A DNA stretch of 13,072 bases from an uncultured Clostridia bacterium (GTDB taxonomy: Bacteria; Bacillota; Clostridia; Oscillospirales; Ruminococcaceae), in contig CANPZQ010000043.1 of NCBI GenBank assembly GCA_947588775.1, forward strand, positions 1 to 13,072, given 5' to 3'. Position numbers and translations under genes: made by a program. The notes under the pieces were generated by a model. The model worked only from the letters and a program-made list of their open reading frames with translations, did no database searches and was not told the DNA's origin. Position 1 is the first letter of the stretch, and every line of letters starts with the position of its first letter. Positions 5,918-12,537 of the stretch are shown here, in pieces.

Positions 5918-6400
5918 ATGAAAAAAGAAATTATTTTAAAGGCGAAGGCCGCCGGCTCCCCCGAGGAGCTTATGAAAATCGCGCGGGAAAACGGACTTGG
6001 GGAATTTTCCGAGGATAACGCCCGCGAATACTTCGAGATAATCCAAAAAACCGGCGAGCTTTCCGACGAGGAAATCGAAAACGCTTCCGGCGGAGGCTGC
6101 ACAAAGAACGGAAGAAAAATCGTCACAAGGGGAAACATCTGCAACGAGATAATCGGAATCCATTGCGGCAACTGGGACGGCTGGGACATAATGGGCTGGC
6201 TCTGCAACAAATGCCTGCAGGACGCGCATAACTGCCACTGCGGCAGGCACGAGCTCGGCGACCTCGAAAGAGAGTTCGGAGTGTCGTTTGATTTCGGCTC
6301 CCTCGACGTATGCGGCTCATGCAGGTTCTGCACCTACGAGGGCGGAACGTGGTACTGCAACCGCAAAATCAACGGAAAAACGAACTACAATCTGCCGTAA
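5918..6400 (+). CDS. Nif11-like leader RiPP precursor, family A core
   Basis: 160 residues, 17 bases after the previous stop, with gaaagga before the ATG. The leader ends TGELSDEEIENASGG (58-59), followed by G-C. The core reads G-C-T-K-N-G-R-K-I-V-T, then an insertion rich in Gly and Trp (G-N-W-D-G-W), W94-x-C96-x2-C99, C106-H-C108, F-G-V-S-F-D-F-G, and the C132-x2-C135-x2-C138 triplet with T-W-Y-C-N. It has eleven cysteines, among the highest in the set, and a longer tail (K-I-N-G-K-T-N-Y-N-L-P) than its relatives. Confidence 0.87.
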   Translation: MKKEIILKAKAAGSPEELMKIARENGLGEFSEDNAREYFEIIQKTGELSDEEIENASGGGCTKNGRKIVTRGNICNEIIGIHCGNWDGWDIMGWLCNKCLQDAHNCHCGRHELGDLEREFGVSFDFGSLDVCGSCRFCTYEGGTWYCNRKINGKTNYNLP

Positions 6401-6414
6401 GGAGGAAATCATCG

Positions 6415-6846
6415 ATGAACGAAGAAATTCTGAAAAAGGTAAAGGCGGCGAAGTACCCCGAAGAGCTTATCGGGATTGCGAAGGCGGCCGGCGTCGAGAT
6501 AACCGGCGAGCAGGCTGAGGCGTTTTTCAAAAAGCTCAGCGAGGGCGAAGAAATCACCGACGAGGAGCTTGAAAACGCAATAGGAGGCTGCGGCGGAGGC
6601 GGCAATAAGGCTCCGAGATGGAAACCGCAGTATAACTGCAATGTCGGACGGCAATGGTGCAGATGGCGTGAGAATCACGACGGCGTTTCCATTTTCTATA
6701 TCGACAACTACAACGTATACGGGTGGTCGTACTGGGCGTGCAAGGAATGCGGCAACGGTATATATAAAGCTCCCGGCAACTACCAGGGGTGCGAGCACGC
6801 GAAACAATATAAACAGCTTGACTGCTCAAACTGCAAGTGGGGGTAA
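6415..6846 (+). CDS. Nif11-like leader RiPP precursor, family C core
   Basis: 143 residues from the ATG at 6415, chosen because an aaggagg site overlaps the preceding stop and because M-N-E-E-I-L-K-K matches the sister genes; an upstream in-frame ATG at 6310 lies inside the previous gene. The leader is the shorter type, with GEEITDEELENAIGG and GG at 57-58. The core opens C-G-G-G-G-N, is rich in Tyr and Trp, and contains W-A-C-K-E-C-G, G-C-E-H-A and D-C-S-N-C-K-W-G at its very end. It has eight cysteines. The usual last Cys after the final C-x2-C is missing, so the protein stops early compared with 8299. Confidence 0.86.
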   Translation: MNEEILKKVKAAKYPEELIGIAKAAGVEITGEQAEAFFKKLSEGEEITDEELENAIGGCGGGGNKAPRWKPQYNCNVGRQWCRWRENHDGVSIFYIDNYNVYGWSYWACKECGNGIYKAPGNYQGCEHAKQYKQLDCSNCKWG

Positions 6847-6848
6847 AT

Positions 6849-7313
6849 ATGATGAATGAAGAATTACTTAACAAGGCAAAAGCGACTAAGTCGCCCGAGG
6901 AGCTTTTAAAACTGGCTCAGGAAAACGGTATGCCGAAATTCAACGAGGAAAACGCCAAGGTATACTTTGAGGCTTTGCACCACTCGGGAGAGCTCGCCGA
7001 CGAGGAATTGAGTGTTTCCGCCGGTGCCTGCGCGCTCAGGGCACATGGGCAGAAAATGGTGAGTATGTATAATACCTGCAATCACTATAGATGCAAAGTG
7101 TGCAACGGAGGCACCAACGGTTTTTACCCGAAGAAAAAAGACTATTATGCCGATGAGGAAACGCTTAGGAATTGCTCCAAAAACTGTTCGCCATATGAAA
7201 ACGATACGCTTTTTGGACCTCCGGAGCGAAGCGAGATTTGCTATGAATGCTACTATTGCAGCTATGAGCGCGGCGCGTGGTGGTGCAACAACAAGATTCA
7301 TTATAACGAATAA
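6849..7313 (+). CDS. Nif11-like leader RiPP precursor, family B core, altered cleavage site
   Basis: 154 residues from 6849; a second ATG follows directly at 6852. Only two bases separate it from the previous stop and no good ribosome site is visible, so translation is probably coupled. The leader is typical (SPEELLKLAQENG), but its end reads S-V-S-A-G-A-C. The second glycine of the GG pair is Ala. The core carries C-A-L-R-A-H-G-Q-K-M-V, N-H-Y-R-C-K-V-C-N-G-G, Y-A-D-E-E-T-L and the family B ending CSYERGAWWCNNKIHYNE, with ten cysteines. A GA site can still be cut by some C39 peptidases, so the gene may be functional. Confidence 0.85.
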   Translation: MMNEELLNKAKATKSPEELLKLAQENGMPKFNEENAKVYFEALHHSGELADEELSVSAGACALRAHGQKMVSMYNTCNHYRCKVCNGGTNGFYPKKKDYYADEETLRNCSKNCSPYENDTLFGPPERSEICYECYYCSYERGAWWCNNKIHYNE

Positions 7314-7330
7314 ACTTGAGGAGGAAAAAT

Positions 7331-7729
7331 ATGAACGAAGAAATGATTTTAAAGGCAAGAGCCGCGAAGTCGCCGGAAGAGCTTCTTAAGACGGCTCATG
7401 AAAACGGAATCGATTTAACCGAGGAAAGCGCGAAGTCCTATTTTGAGCTTGCGCATAAGTCGGGCGAGCTCGCCGACGAGGAGCTTATAAACGCGGCGGG
7501 CGGCGGCTGCTACCGTGACGGAAAGTATATCGTCACGGATACCGCGCACGCGTGCAAGGAATATAAGTGCAGGTTCTGCGGAGGGCTCGGCGAAGACTCC
7601 GGCGAGGACGTAAGGTGCCGCTGCGATTCCTACCTTATCTGCAGAAAATGCGAGTATATCGGCGAACACTACGACAATCCCGAATTAAATACCGTCGGAC
7701 AGTATATCTGCAATAAGCACAGCCATTGA
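7331..7729 (+). CDS. Nif11-like leader RiPP precursor, family A-like short core
   Basis: 132 residues from the ATG at 7331, preceded by gaggagga; the in-frame ATG at 7316 precedes this site and is unlikely. The leader uses the shorter spacing (H-E-N-G-I-D-L-T-E-E) normally found with family C, but the core is family A-like: G-C-Y-R-D-G-K-Y-I-V-T, K-C-R-F-C-G-G, R-C-R-C, I-C-R-K-C and a final Q-Y-I-C-N-K. The loop between the last C-x2-C and the final Cys is longer than in other A cores. With nine cysteines in 74 residues it has one of the densest cores. It looks like a leader-core recombinant. Confidence 0.85.
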   Translation: MNEEMILKARAAKSPEELLKTAHENGIDLTEESAKSYFELAHKSGELADEELINAAGGGCYRDGKYIVTDTAHACKEYKCRFCGGLGEDSGEDVRCRCDSYLICRKCEYIGEHYDNPELNTVGQYICNKHSH

Positions 7730-7762
7730 ACGCCGCCTTTATAATGAATAATGAGTATGACT

Positions 7763-8254
7763 ATGAATAACGAACTGCTTAACAAGGCGAGGGCGGCGAA
7801 GTCCCCCGAGGAGCTTTTAAAGCTTGCCCGCGAAAACGGCATGGGAGAATCAGAATTTGACGAAAAAAGCGCGGAGGCTTATTTTGATTTGATTCAAAGG
7901 CGCGGCGAGCTTTCCGACGACGAACTTGAAAACGCCGCGGGAGGCTGCCGAAAGGGCGGAAAACTCGTCGTTTCAAAGGGGCTGGTTTGCGCGTTGGCGG
8001 ATAAGGCATGGCCGGGAAACCGCACCGAGCCGTACTTCGGCAGCTGGAGGTGCAAAACCTGCAAAGAGATTCCGGGCCGCGGAAAGCTCTATAACGACCC
8101 CACCCGAAAGGGAAATTGCAGCTGCAACCGCCGCACCCTCAGCCGCACGGCCTACGATTGGGGCGCGAGCTTCGATTTTGAAGCCGTCGGCGTCTGCGGC
8201 TCCTGCGACCGCTGCCAGTATATCGACGGGGTGTGGATTTGCTCAATCAGTTAA
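7763..8254 (+). CDS. Nif11-like leader RiPP precursor, family A core
   Basis: 163 residues from 7763. In-frame ATGs at 7751 and 7757 would add four or two residues. No clear Shine-Dalgarno site precedes any of them, unlike nearly all other genes here, and the start was chosen by similarity (M-N-N-E-L-L-N-K). The leader has two extra residues (G-E-S-E-F-D-E-K), and the GG is at 60-61. The core opens C-R-K-G-G-K-L-V-V-S and has W95-x-C97-x2-C100, C119-S-C121, W-G-A-S-F-D-F, the C145-x2-C148-x2-C151 triplet and V-W-I-C. It ends after only three more residues. Ten cysteines. Confidence 0.84.
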   Translation: MNNELLNKARAAKSPEELLKLARENGMGESEFDEKSAEAYFDLIQRRGELSDDELENAAGGCRKGGKLVVSKGLVCALADKAWPGNRTEPYFGSWRCKTCKEIPGRGKLYNDPTRKGNCSCNRRTLSRTAYDWGASFDFEAVGVCGSCDRCQYIDGVWICSIS

Positions 8255-8298
8255 AATAATACCGACGGATAACGGCTGAAGCCGGGGAGGTTAATTTT

Positions 8299-8727
8299 AT
8301 GAATAAAGAGATACTTAAAAAGGCCAAGGCCGCGAATTCCCCCGAGGAGCTTTTCGCTCTTGCGAAGGCGGAGGGAATTGAAATTTCCCCCGAACAGGCG
8401 GAAAAATACTTTAAAATGCTCCGCGACGGCGGCGAGCTTTCTGAGGACGAACTCGCAAACGCCACCGGCGGCGGCTGCAGCGTCTTTAATACGATAAGGA
8501 TTCATATCGACTGCCCGGCGAGGGACGCGGGCCATCCGACTATGTGGCAATGCCGCGTCTGCCGCGGATTCGCGCATACCGACGAAGTCGATACATATAT
8601 CGACTTCCGGACGGACTACAGCAAGCTGTTCTGCGACCACGCCCTGAACATGAAGGATTTGAACTGCGACAACTGTATGAACCTGAACGGAAAGTATTGC
8701 TACTTTGCCGGCAAGAACATGAGGTAA
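8299..8727 (+). CDS. Nif11-like leader RiPP precursor, family C core
   Basis: 142 residues with ggggagg upstream of the ATG. The shorter leader type ends GGELSEDELANATGG (57-58), then G-C. The core has W-Q-C-R-V-C-R-G-F, F-C-D-H-A, N-C-D-N-C-M-N-L-N-G and K-Y-C-Y-F: eight cysteines. The tail, with N-L-N-G-x-Y-C-x-[FY], is shared with the gene at 11118. The linker between the early C-x2-C and the C-x-H holds a run of acidic residues and Tyr (T-D-E-V-D-T-Y-I-D-F). It is followed after only three bases by the next gene. Confidence 0.87.
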   Translation: MNKEILKKAKAANSPEELFALAKAEGIEISPEQAEKYFKMLRDGGELSEDELANATGGGCSVFNTIRIHIDCPARDAGHPTMWQCRVCRGFAHTDEVDTYIDFRTDYSKLFCDHALNMKDLNCDNCMNLNGKYCYFAGKNMR

Positions 8728-8730
8728 AAA

Positions 8731-9204
8731 ATGAACAGCGAGCTTATTAAAAAAGCCAAGGCCGCAAATTCCCCGGAGGAGCTTTTGGAGCTTGCCCGCG
8801 AAAACGGCCTTGAGGAGCTTACCCTTGAAAACGCGAAGGCGTATTTCGACATTTTAAAGCAATCGGGCGAGCTTTCCGACGACGAGCTTTCAAACGCCGC
8901 CGGCGGAGGCTGCGCCATAAGAAAAAACGGCAAGAAGATGGTTTCATACTTAAACGACTGCGGCCACTGGAGGTGCCAGTACATAAACGGCCCCTACAAG
9001 CCCTCTACGGTATTCGACATAATACCGAAGGGACGGTATGCCGACGAAACGCTTCTTGACGCCACAAGCTGCAAGGGCTGCGAGGGTCCCTATTCGCGCC
9101 CCTGCGAATCCGCGTTCCCCGCGCCGAACTGCGCGTCCTGCTACTACTGCTCCTATGAAAAGGGCGCGTGGTGGTGCAATAACGAAGTCCACTACTACGA
9201 GTAA
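8731..9204 (+). CDS. Nif11-like leader RiPP precursor, family B core
   Basis: 157 residues, starting three bases after the previous stop; the only Shine-Dalgarno-like bases (gaggt) lie inside the end of the preceding gene, so translational coupling is likely. The GG is at 58-59, then G-C. The core reads G-C-A-I-R-K-N-G-K-K-M-V-S, G-H-W-R-C, Y-A-D-E-T-L-L, C-K-G-C, and ends CASCYYCSYEKGAWWCNN. Where sisters have a second Cys (R-C-x-x-C-N-G), this one has R-C-Q-Y-I-N-G, and a Cys pair in the middle region instead. Ten cysteines. Confidence 0.86.
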   Translation: MNSELIKKAKAANSPEELLELARENGLEELTLENAKAYFDILKQSGELSDDELSNAAGGGCAIRKNGKKMVSYLNDCGHWRCQYINGPYKPSTVFDIIPKGRYADETLLDATSCKGCEGPYSRPCESAFPAPNCASCYYCSYEKGAWWCNNEVHYYE

Positions 9205-9236
9205 TCGGCGACGGCTTTGGCGGGAAAGGACAGACG

Positions 9237-9698
9237 ATGAATCAGGAAGAATTATTACAAAGGGCTAAGGCCGCGAAATCCCCCGGGGAGCTTCTGGAGC
9301 TTGCGAAGAGCTGCGGCCTCGACGAATTTACCGAGGAAAACGCGAAGGCTTATTTCGACGCGCTCAATAAGAACGGCGAGCTTACGGATTCCGAGCTTGA
9401 AAACGCCGCCGGAGGGGGCTGCGCGGTTAGAAGCCACGGCCAGAAGATGGTTTCCGCGCTTAACGGCTGCGGCCATTTTCGCTGCGACGGCTGCAACGGC
9501 GGAAGAACGACCACAAAGACCAATTCCTACCCGCCGAAGTCGGTTTATCTCGACGAAACGCAGCTTCACGACTGCAGCCCGAAAACATACGACCCTGACG
9601 GAAAATATTCCCACCTGCGGCTCTGCTTCTGCTGTTACTATTACAGCTACGAGCGCGGCGCATGGTGGTGCAACAATAAATTACACTACAACGAGTAA
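9237..9698 (+). CDS. Nif11-like leader RiPP precursor, family B core with shifted Cys
   Basis: 153 residues with gaaagga upstream. The leader has an unusual cysteine (A-K-S-C-G-L-D-E) in place of the E-N-G motif, and SPGELL instead of SPEELL; the GG is at 59-60, then G-C. The core is G-C-A-V-R-S-H-G-Q-K-M-V, H-F-R-C-D-G-C-N-G-G, Y-L-D-E-T-Q-L. The late block reads L-C-F-C-C-Y-Y-Y-S-Y-E-R-G, where sisters have C-x2-C-Y-Y-C. One Cys is lost to Tyr, giving nine, and two sit side by side. The C-terminal W-W-C-N-N-K-L-H-Y-N-E is kept. Confidence 0.86.
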   Translation: MNQEELLQRAKAAKSPGELLELAKSCGLDEFTEENAKAYFDALNKNGELTDSELENAAGGGCAVRSHGQKMVSALNGCGHFRCDGCNGGRTTTKTNSYPPKSVYLDETQLHDCSPKTYDPDGKYSHLRLCFCCYYYSYERGAWWCNNKLHYNE

Positions 9699-9719
9699 GA
9701 AGGAGGATTACGCATTGCC

Positions 9720-10160
9720 ATGAACAAGGAACTTATCGAAAGAGCAAAAAAGGCCGCCTCACCCGACGAGCTCATTGAGCTTGCGAAGGAGGAAGGAAGG
9801 GAGCTTTCCCCCGAAAGGGCGGAGGAAATCTTCAAGGCGATTTATCAGTCCGGAGAGCTCTCGGACGACGAGCTTTCCGACGCCGTAGGAGGCTGCGGCG
9901 GAGGCGGCGGAGGACCGACTCTCGACGACCTATGGGGCTTTAACCTCAACTGCCCGAAGGGCGGATTCCACGAGGGACACATCTACGTTTCAAAATCGTA
10001 CTGGTGCTGCGCAATCTGCGGCGAGGTTCTCCGCTCGAAAGGCCCCTTGGACATCGAATACTGCAGCCATGTGTTCCATCAGCTCGGCAAAAATCTCGGC
10101 TGCCATAACTGCGGATACCATAAGGGCGGAAGCTGCGATTTCTGGGACGATTCGCTCTGA
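9720..10160 (+). CDS. Nif11-like leader RiPP precursor, family D core
   Basis: 146 residues. An aaggagg site lies 13 bases before the ATG, longer than usual, but no better start exists. The shorter leader type ends SGELSDDELSDAVGG (57-58). The core starts C-G-G-G-G-G-G-P, then N-C-P-K-G-G, S-Y-W-C-C-A-I-C-G, Y-C-S-H-V, G-C-H-N-C-G-Y and S-C-D-F: nine cysteines in the same order as family C, but with a Y-W-x-C-x-I-C start and an S-H-V-x-H linker. The poly-Gly start should make the N-terminus very flexible. Its closest relative is the next gene. Confidence 0.86.
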   Translation: MNKELIERAKKAASPDELIELAKEEGRELSPERAEEIFKAIYQSGELSDDELSDAVGGCGGGGGGPTLDDLWGFNLNCPKGGFHEGHIYVSKSYWCCAICGEVLRSKGPLDIEYCSHVFHQLGKNLGCHNCGYHKGGSCDFWDDSL

Positions 10161-10185
10161 TTTGCACCGTTAAGGAGGAACAACT

Positions 10186-10635
10186 ATGAACAAAGAAATA
10201 ATCGAAAAGGCAAAAAACGCAAAATCCCCCGAGGAGCTTATCGCCCTCGCCAAGGAAAACGGCAGGGAAATGACCGAGGAGCAGGCGGAAACGATTTTTA
10301 AGAGCCTTCAGAAGAGCGGCGAGCTTTCCGACGACGAGCTTTCCGACGCCGTCGGCGGATGCCATCTTTTCACCTATTATCCGTCCATCGACCTCAAGGG
10401 AGTATATAACCTTGTAATAAACTGCGAAAAGGGCGAATTTTACCGCAGCCCGCAGGGATACTCAAAGTCCTACTGGACCTGCAGCATATGCAGCGCGAAC
10501 CTCACCTCGAGGAGCCCAACCGACCTCGAAGAGTGCTACCACGTCAGCCATAACTTCAACAATCGCCTCGGCTGCTCGAGCTGCTACTGGTTCAAAACCG
10601 GCTCATGCAATTTCACGGAGGATAATCACTGGTAA
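10186..10635 (+). CDS. Nif11-like leader RiPP precursor, family D core
   Basis: 149 residues with a strong aaggagg site. The leader is almost that of the previous gene (E-N-G-R-E-M-T-E-E-Q-A-E) and ends SGELSDDELSDAVGG. The core begins C-H-L-F-T-Y-Y-P and contains I-N-C-E-K-G-E-F, S-Y-W-T-C-S-I-C-S, E-C-Y-H-V-S-H, L-G-C-S-S-C-Y-W and S-C-N-F: eight cysteines. Core starts differ strongly between this gene and 9720 while the Cys scaffold is shared, as expected for a tandem duplicate under diversification. Confidence 0.86.
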   Translation: MNKEIIEKAKNAKSPEELIALAKENGREMTEEQAETIFKSLQKSGELSDDELSDAVGGCHLFTYYPSIDLKGVYNLVINCEKGEFYRSPQGYSKSYWTCSICSANLTSRSPTDLEECYHVSHNFNNRLGCSSCYWFKTGSCNFTEDNHW

Positions 10636-10660
10636 AATAATCTTTTAAGGAGAAAGCGCG

Positions 10661-11104
10661 ATGAATAACGAACTTATTCAAAAGGCAAAAGCGGCGAAGT
10701 CCCCCGAGGAAATCTTAGAGCTTGCCCGCGAAAACGGCATGACTGATTTTACGGAGGAAAACGCAAGAACATATTTCGATACGGTTAAAAAACGCGGGGA
10801 GCTTGCCGATTCCGAGCTTGAAAACGCAACGGGAGGCGGCTGCGCGGTAAAGGGCCACGGTCAGAAGATGGTTCTTCCCATCAACGTCTGCGACCACTGG
10901 ATGTGCGAATACTGCAACGGCGCGAGAATGTCGCTCCGCCCGAGGTCGCAGTATCTCGACGAGAAGTATTTAAACCTCTGCGACCCGGAAAGATTCGACG
11001 TAGACGACAAATACTACCATCTTCAGGAATGCAGGTACTGCTACTATTGCAGCTACGAGCGCGGCGCGTGGTGGTGCAACAACAAAATACACTACAACGA
11101 GTGA
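10661..11104 (+). CDS. Nif11-like leader RiPP precursor, family B core
   Basis: 147 residues with aaggaga upstream. The leader ends RGELADSELENATGG (58-59), then G-C. The core is G-C-A-V-K-G-H-G-Q-K-M-V, D-H-W-M-C-E-Y-C-N-G, Y-L-D-E-K-Y-L-N-L-C, then E-C-R-Y-C-Y-Y-C and the ending CSYERGAWWCNNKIHYNE. That ending is identical in protein to the gene at 6849, although six codons in the shared end differ. Nine cysteines. Family B cores are scattered (6849, 8731, 9237, 10661) between other families. Confidence 0.87.
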   Translation: MNNELIQKAKAAKSPEEILELARENGMTDFTEENARTYFDTVKKRGELADSELENATGGGCAVKGHGQKMVLPINVCDHWMCEYCNGARMSLRPRSQYLDEKYLNLCDPERFDVDDKYYHLQECRYCYYCSYERGAWWCNNKIHYNE

Positions 11105-11117
11105 GGAGAAAGCTTTT

Positions 11118-11543
11118 ATGACAATGGAAGAAATTTTTGAAAGGGCGAAGGCCGCCGCGAATCCCGAAGAAATTATAGAGATTGCCAAGGAAAACGGCAG
11201 AAAGATTTCGATTCAGAACGCGGAGGAAATCTTTAATTCGCTTCATCAGACGGGCGAGCTTTCCGACGATGAAATATCGAACGCCGCCGCCGGCTGCAAC
11301 TGCGGTCTGCTGCCGCAGGTCATTCACAACGACTGCCTCTGCTTCAGCAACTCGTGGTTCCAGAGCAACTGGGAATGCAGAGTATGCGGCTGCAAGGCGT
11401 ATTTCGACGTCGATACGATTGTAACCGAAAAGACTCGGAAGTATTTATGCAGCCATATGCTGGAGCTTGGAACGCTAAACTGCGACACCTGTAAGAATCT
11501 GAACGGCAATTACTGCTTCTACTGGGGCGGCGACGTAAGATAG
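11118..11543 (+). CDS. Nif11-like leader RiPP precursor, family C core, altered cleavage site
   Basis: 141 residues; a gaggag site overlaps the previous stop. An in-frame ATG at 11124 would trim two residues and is possible. The leader ends TGELSDDEISNAAAGC: Ala-Gly replaces the GG pair, giving an AG site, which some GG peptidases accept. The core opens C-N-C-G-L-L and has D-C-L-C, W-E-C-R-V-C-G-C, L-C-S-H-M, N-C-D-T-C-K-N-L-N-G and Y-C-F-Y-W: eleven cysteines, the most for a family C core. The two extra Cys pairs near the N-terminus are unique to this gene. Confidence 0.85.
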   Translation: MTMEEIFERAKAAANPEEIIEIAKENGRKISIQNAEEIFNSLHQTGELSDDEISNAAAGCNCGLLPQVIHNDCLCFSNSWFQSNWECRVCGCKAYFDVDTIVTEKTRKYLCSHMLELGTLNCDTCKNLNGNYCFYWGGDVR

Positions 11544-11590
11544 CGGCTGCCGCTTTAGCGGGCGAGAAATTCGGAAACGGAGGATAAATC

Positions 11591-12046
11591 ATGACAAACG
11601 AAGAACTTTTTTCAAAGGCAAGAGAAGTCGGGAGCGCGGAGGAGCTTTTAAAGCTCGCCCACGACAACGGAATGACGGATTTTACCGAGGAGAGCGCGAA
11701 GGAATACTTTAACCTTATAAAGAAAAACGGCGAGCTTTCCGACGACGAGCTTTCCGACGCCGCCGGCGGCTGCAAGAAGGGCGGCAGACGCGTCGTTTCC
11801 CCGGGATATATCTGCGTTATGCGCATATATAAGCCCGATTCCACCTTCGACCTGCCGTACTGGAGATGCGATTACTGCCACCACGACTATATTGCCTGCG
11901 GCGACTATTACGAGCCCACGCTCAACGAGGTAAAAACCGGCTTTGTAATTTCGACAGTCGAGCGCGGAAGCTGCAACACCTGCGACTGGTGCACCTACGA
12001 GAACGGCCTGATGCTCTGCAACAACCCGAAGGCCAACCTGCTGTAA
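11591..12046 (+). CDS. Nif11-like leader RiPP precursor, family A core
   Basis: 151 residues with an acggaggat site. The leader has G-S-A-E-E-L-L instead of SPEELL and ends NGELSDDELSDAAGG (59-60). The core is C-K-K-G-G-R-R-V-V-S-P-G-Y-I-C, then Y-W-R-C-D-Y-C-H-H-D-Y, A-C-G-D, and S-C-N-T-C-D-W-C-T-Y-E-N-G with L-M-L-C-N-N. The otherwise constant Trp before the last Cys is Met here. The C-x-C pair in the middle is reduced to a single Cys. Nine cysteines. Confidence 0.86.
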   Translation: MTNEELFSKAREVGSAEELLKLAHDNGMTDFTEESAKEYFNLIKKNGELSDDELSDAAGGCKKGGRRVVSPGYICVMRIYKPDSTFDLPYWRCDYCHHDYIACGDYYEPTLNEVKTGFVISTVERGSCNTCDWCTYENGLMLCNNPKANLL

Positions 12047-12093
12047 ATTGCCGCATACATACGGCTGCGAAAGATTAGACGGAGGTATTTATA

Positions 12094-12513
12094 ATGACAA
12101 ACAAAGAAATTATTTCAAAGGCAAAGACGGCGAAGTCATCGGAAGAGCTTCTTAAGATGGCGCACGACAACGGCCTTAAGGATTTCAGCAAGGAAAACGC
12201 CGACGAGTATTTCAAAATCCTCAACCACAGGGGCGAGCTTTCGGACGACGAGCTTTCTAACGCCGCGGGAGGCGGCTGCCGCAAGAACGGTAAGCTTGTC
12301 GTCACTCACGGAAACATCTGCGAGGCCGCGAACGGCTGGCAGTGCAAGAAGTGCCAGAAGCACACCGACGAATGCCCCTGCCACGGCCCTGTGGCCGCCG
12401 ACTTCTTTGGCGTGTCGATTGACGTTGGCGCGAAGGGCGTCTGCGGCACCTGCATGTATATGATTCGCGAGGGCGGCCTCTGGGTCTGCAACAGCCCGGT
12501 AATAAACCACTGA
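12094..12513 (+). CDS. Nif11-like leader RiPP precursor, compact family A core
   Basis: 139 residues with acggaggt nine bases upstream. The leader ends RGELSDDELSNAAGG (59-60), then G-C. The core reads G-C-R-K-N-G-K-L-V-V-T-H-G-N-I-C, G-W-Q-C-K-K-C, E-C-P-C-H-G, F-G-V-S-I-D-V, V-C-G-T-C-M-Y-M-I-R-E-G-G and L-W-V-C-N: nine cysteines. The third Cys of the late triplet is Met. The segment between the first Cys and W-x-C is shorter than in 5418 or 5918, giving one of the most compact cores. The same layout is seen in the next gene. Confidence 0.87.
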   Translation: MTNKEIISKAKTAKSSEELLKMAHDNGLKDFSKENADEYFKILNHRGELSDDELSNAAGGGCRKNGKLVVTHGNICEAANGWQCKKCQKHTDECPCHGPVAADFFGVSIDVGAKGVCGTCMYMIREGGLWVCNSPVINH

Positions 12514-12537
12514 GCGGCTTTCGCGGGAGGAACAGTC

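Noticed and set aside
5746..6333. A 195-residue minus-strand frame across two precursor genes, and similar antisense frames along the array
   Set aside because: They are low-complexity shadows of conserved leader codons, with no ribosome sites and no conserved starts.
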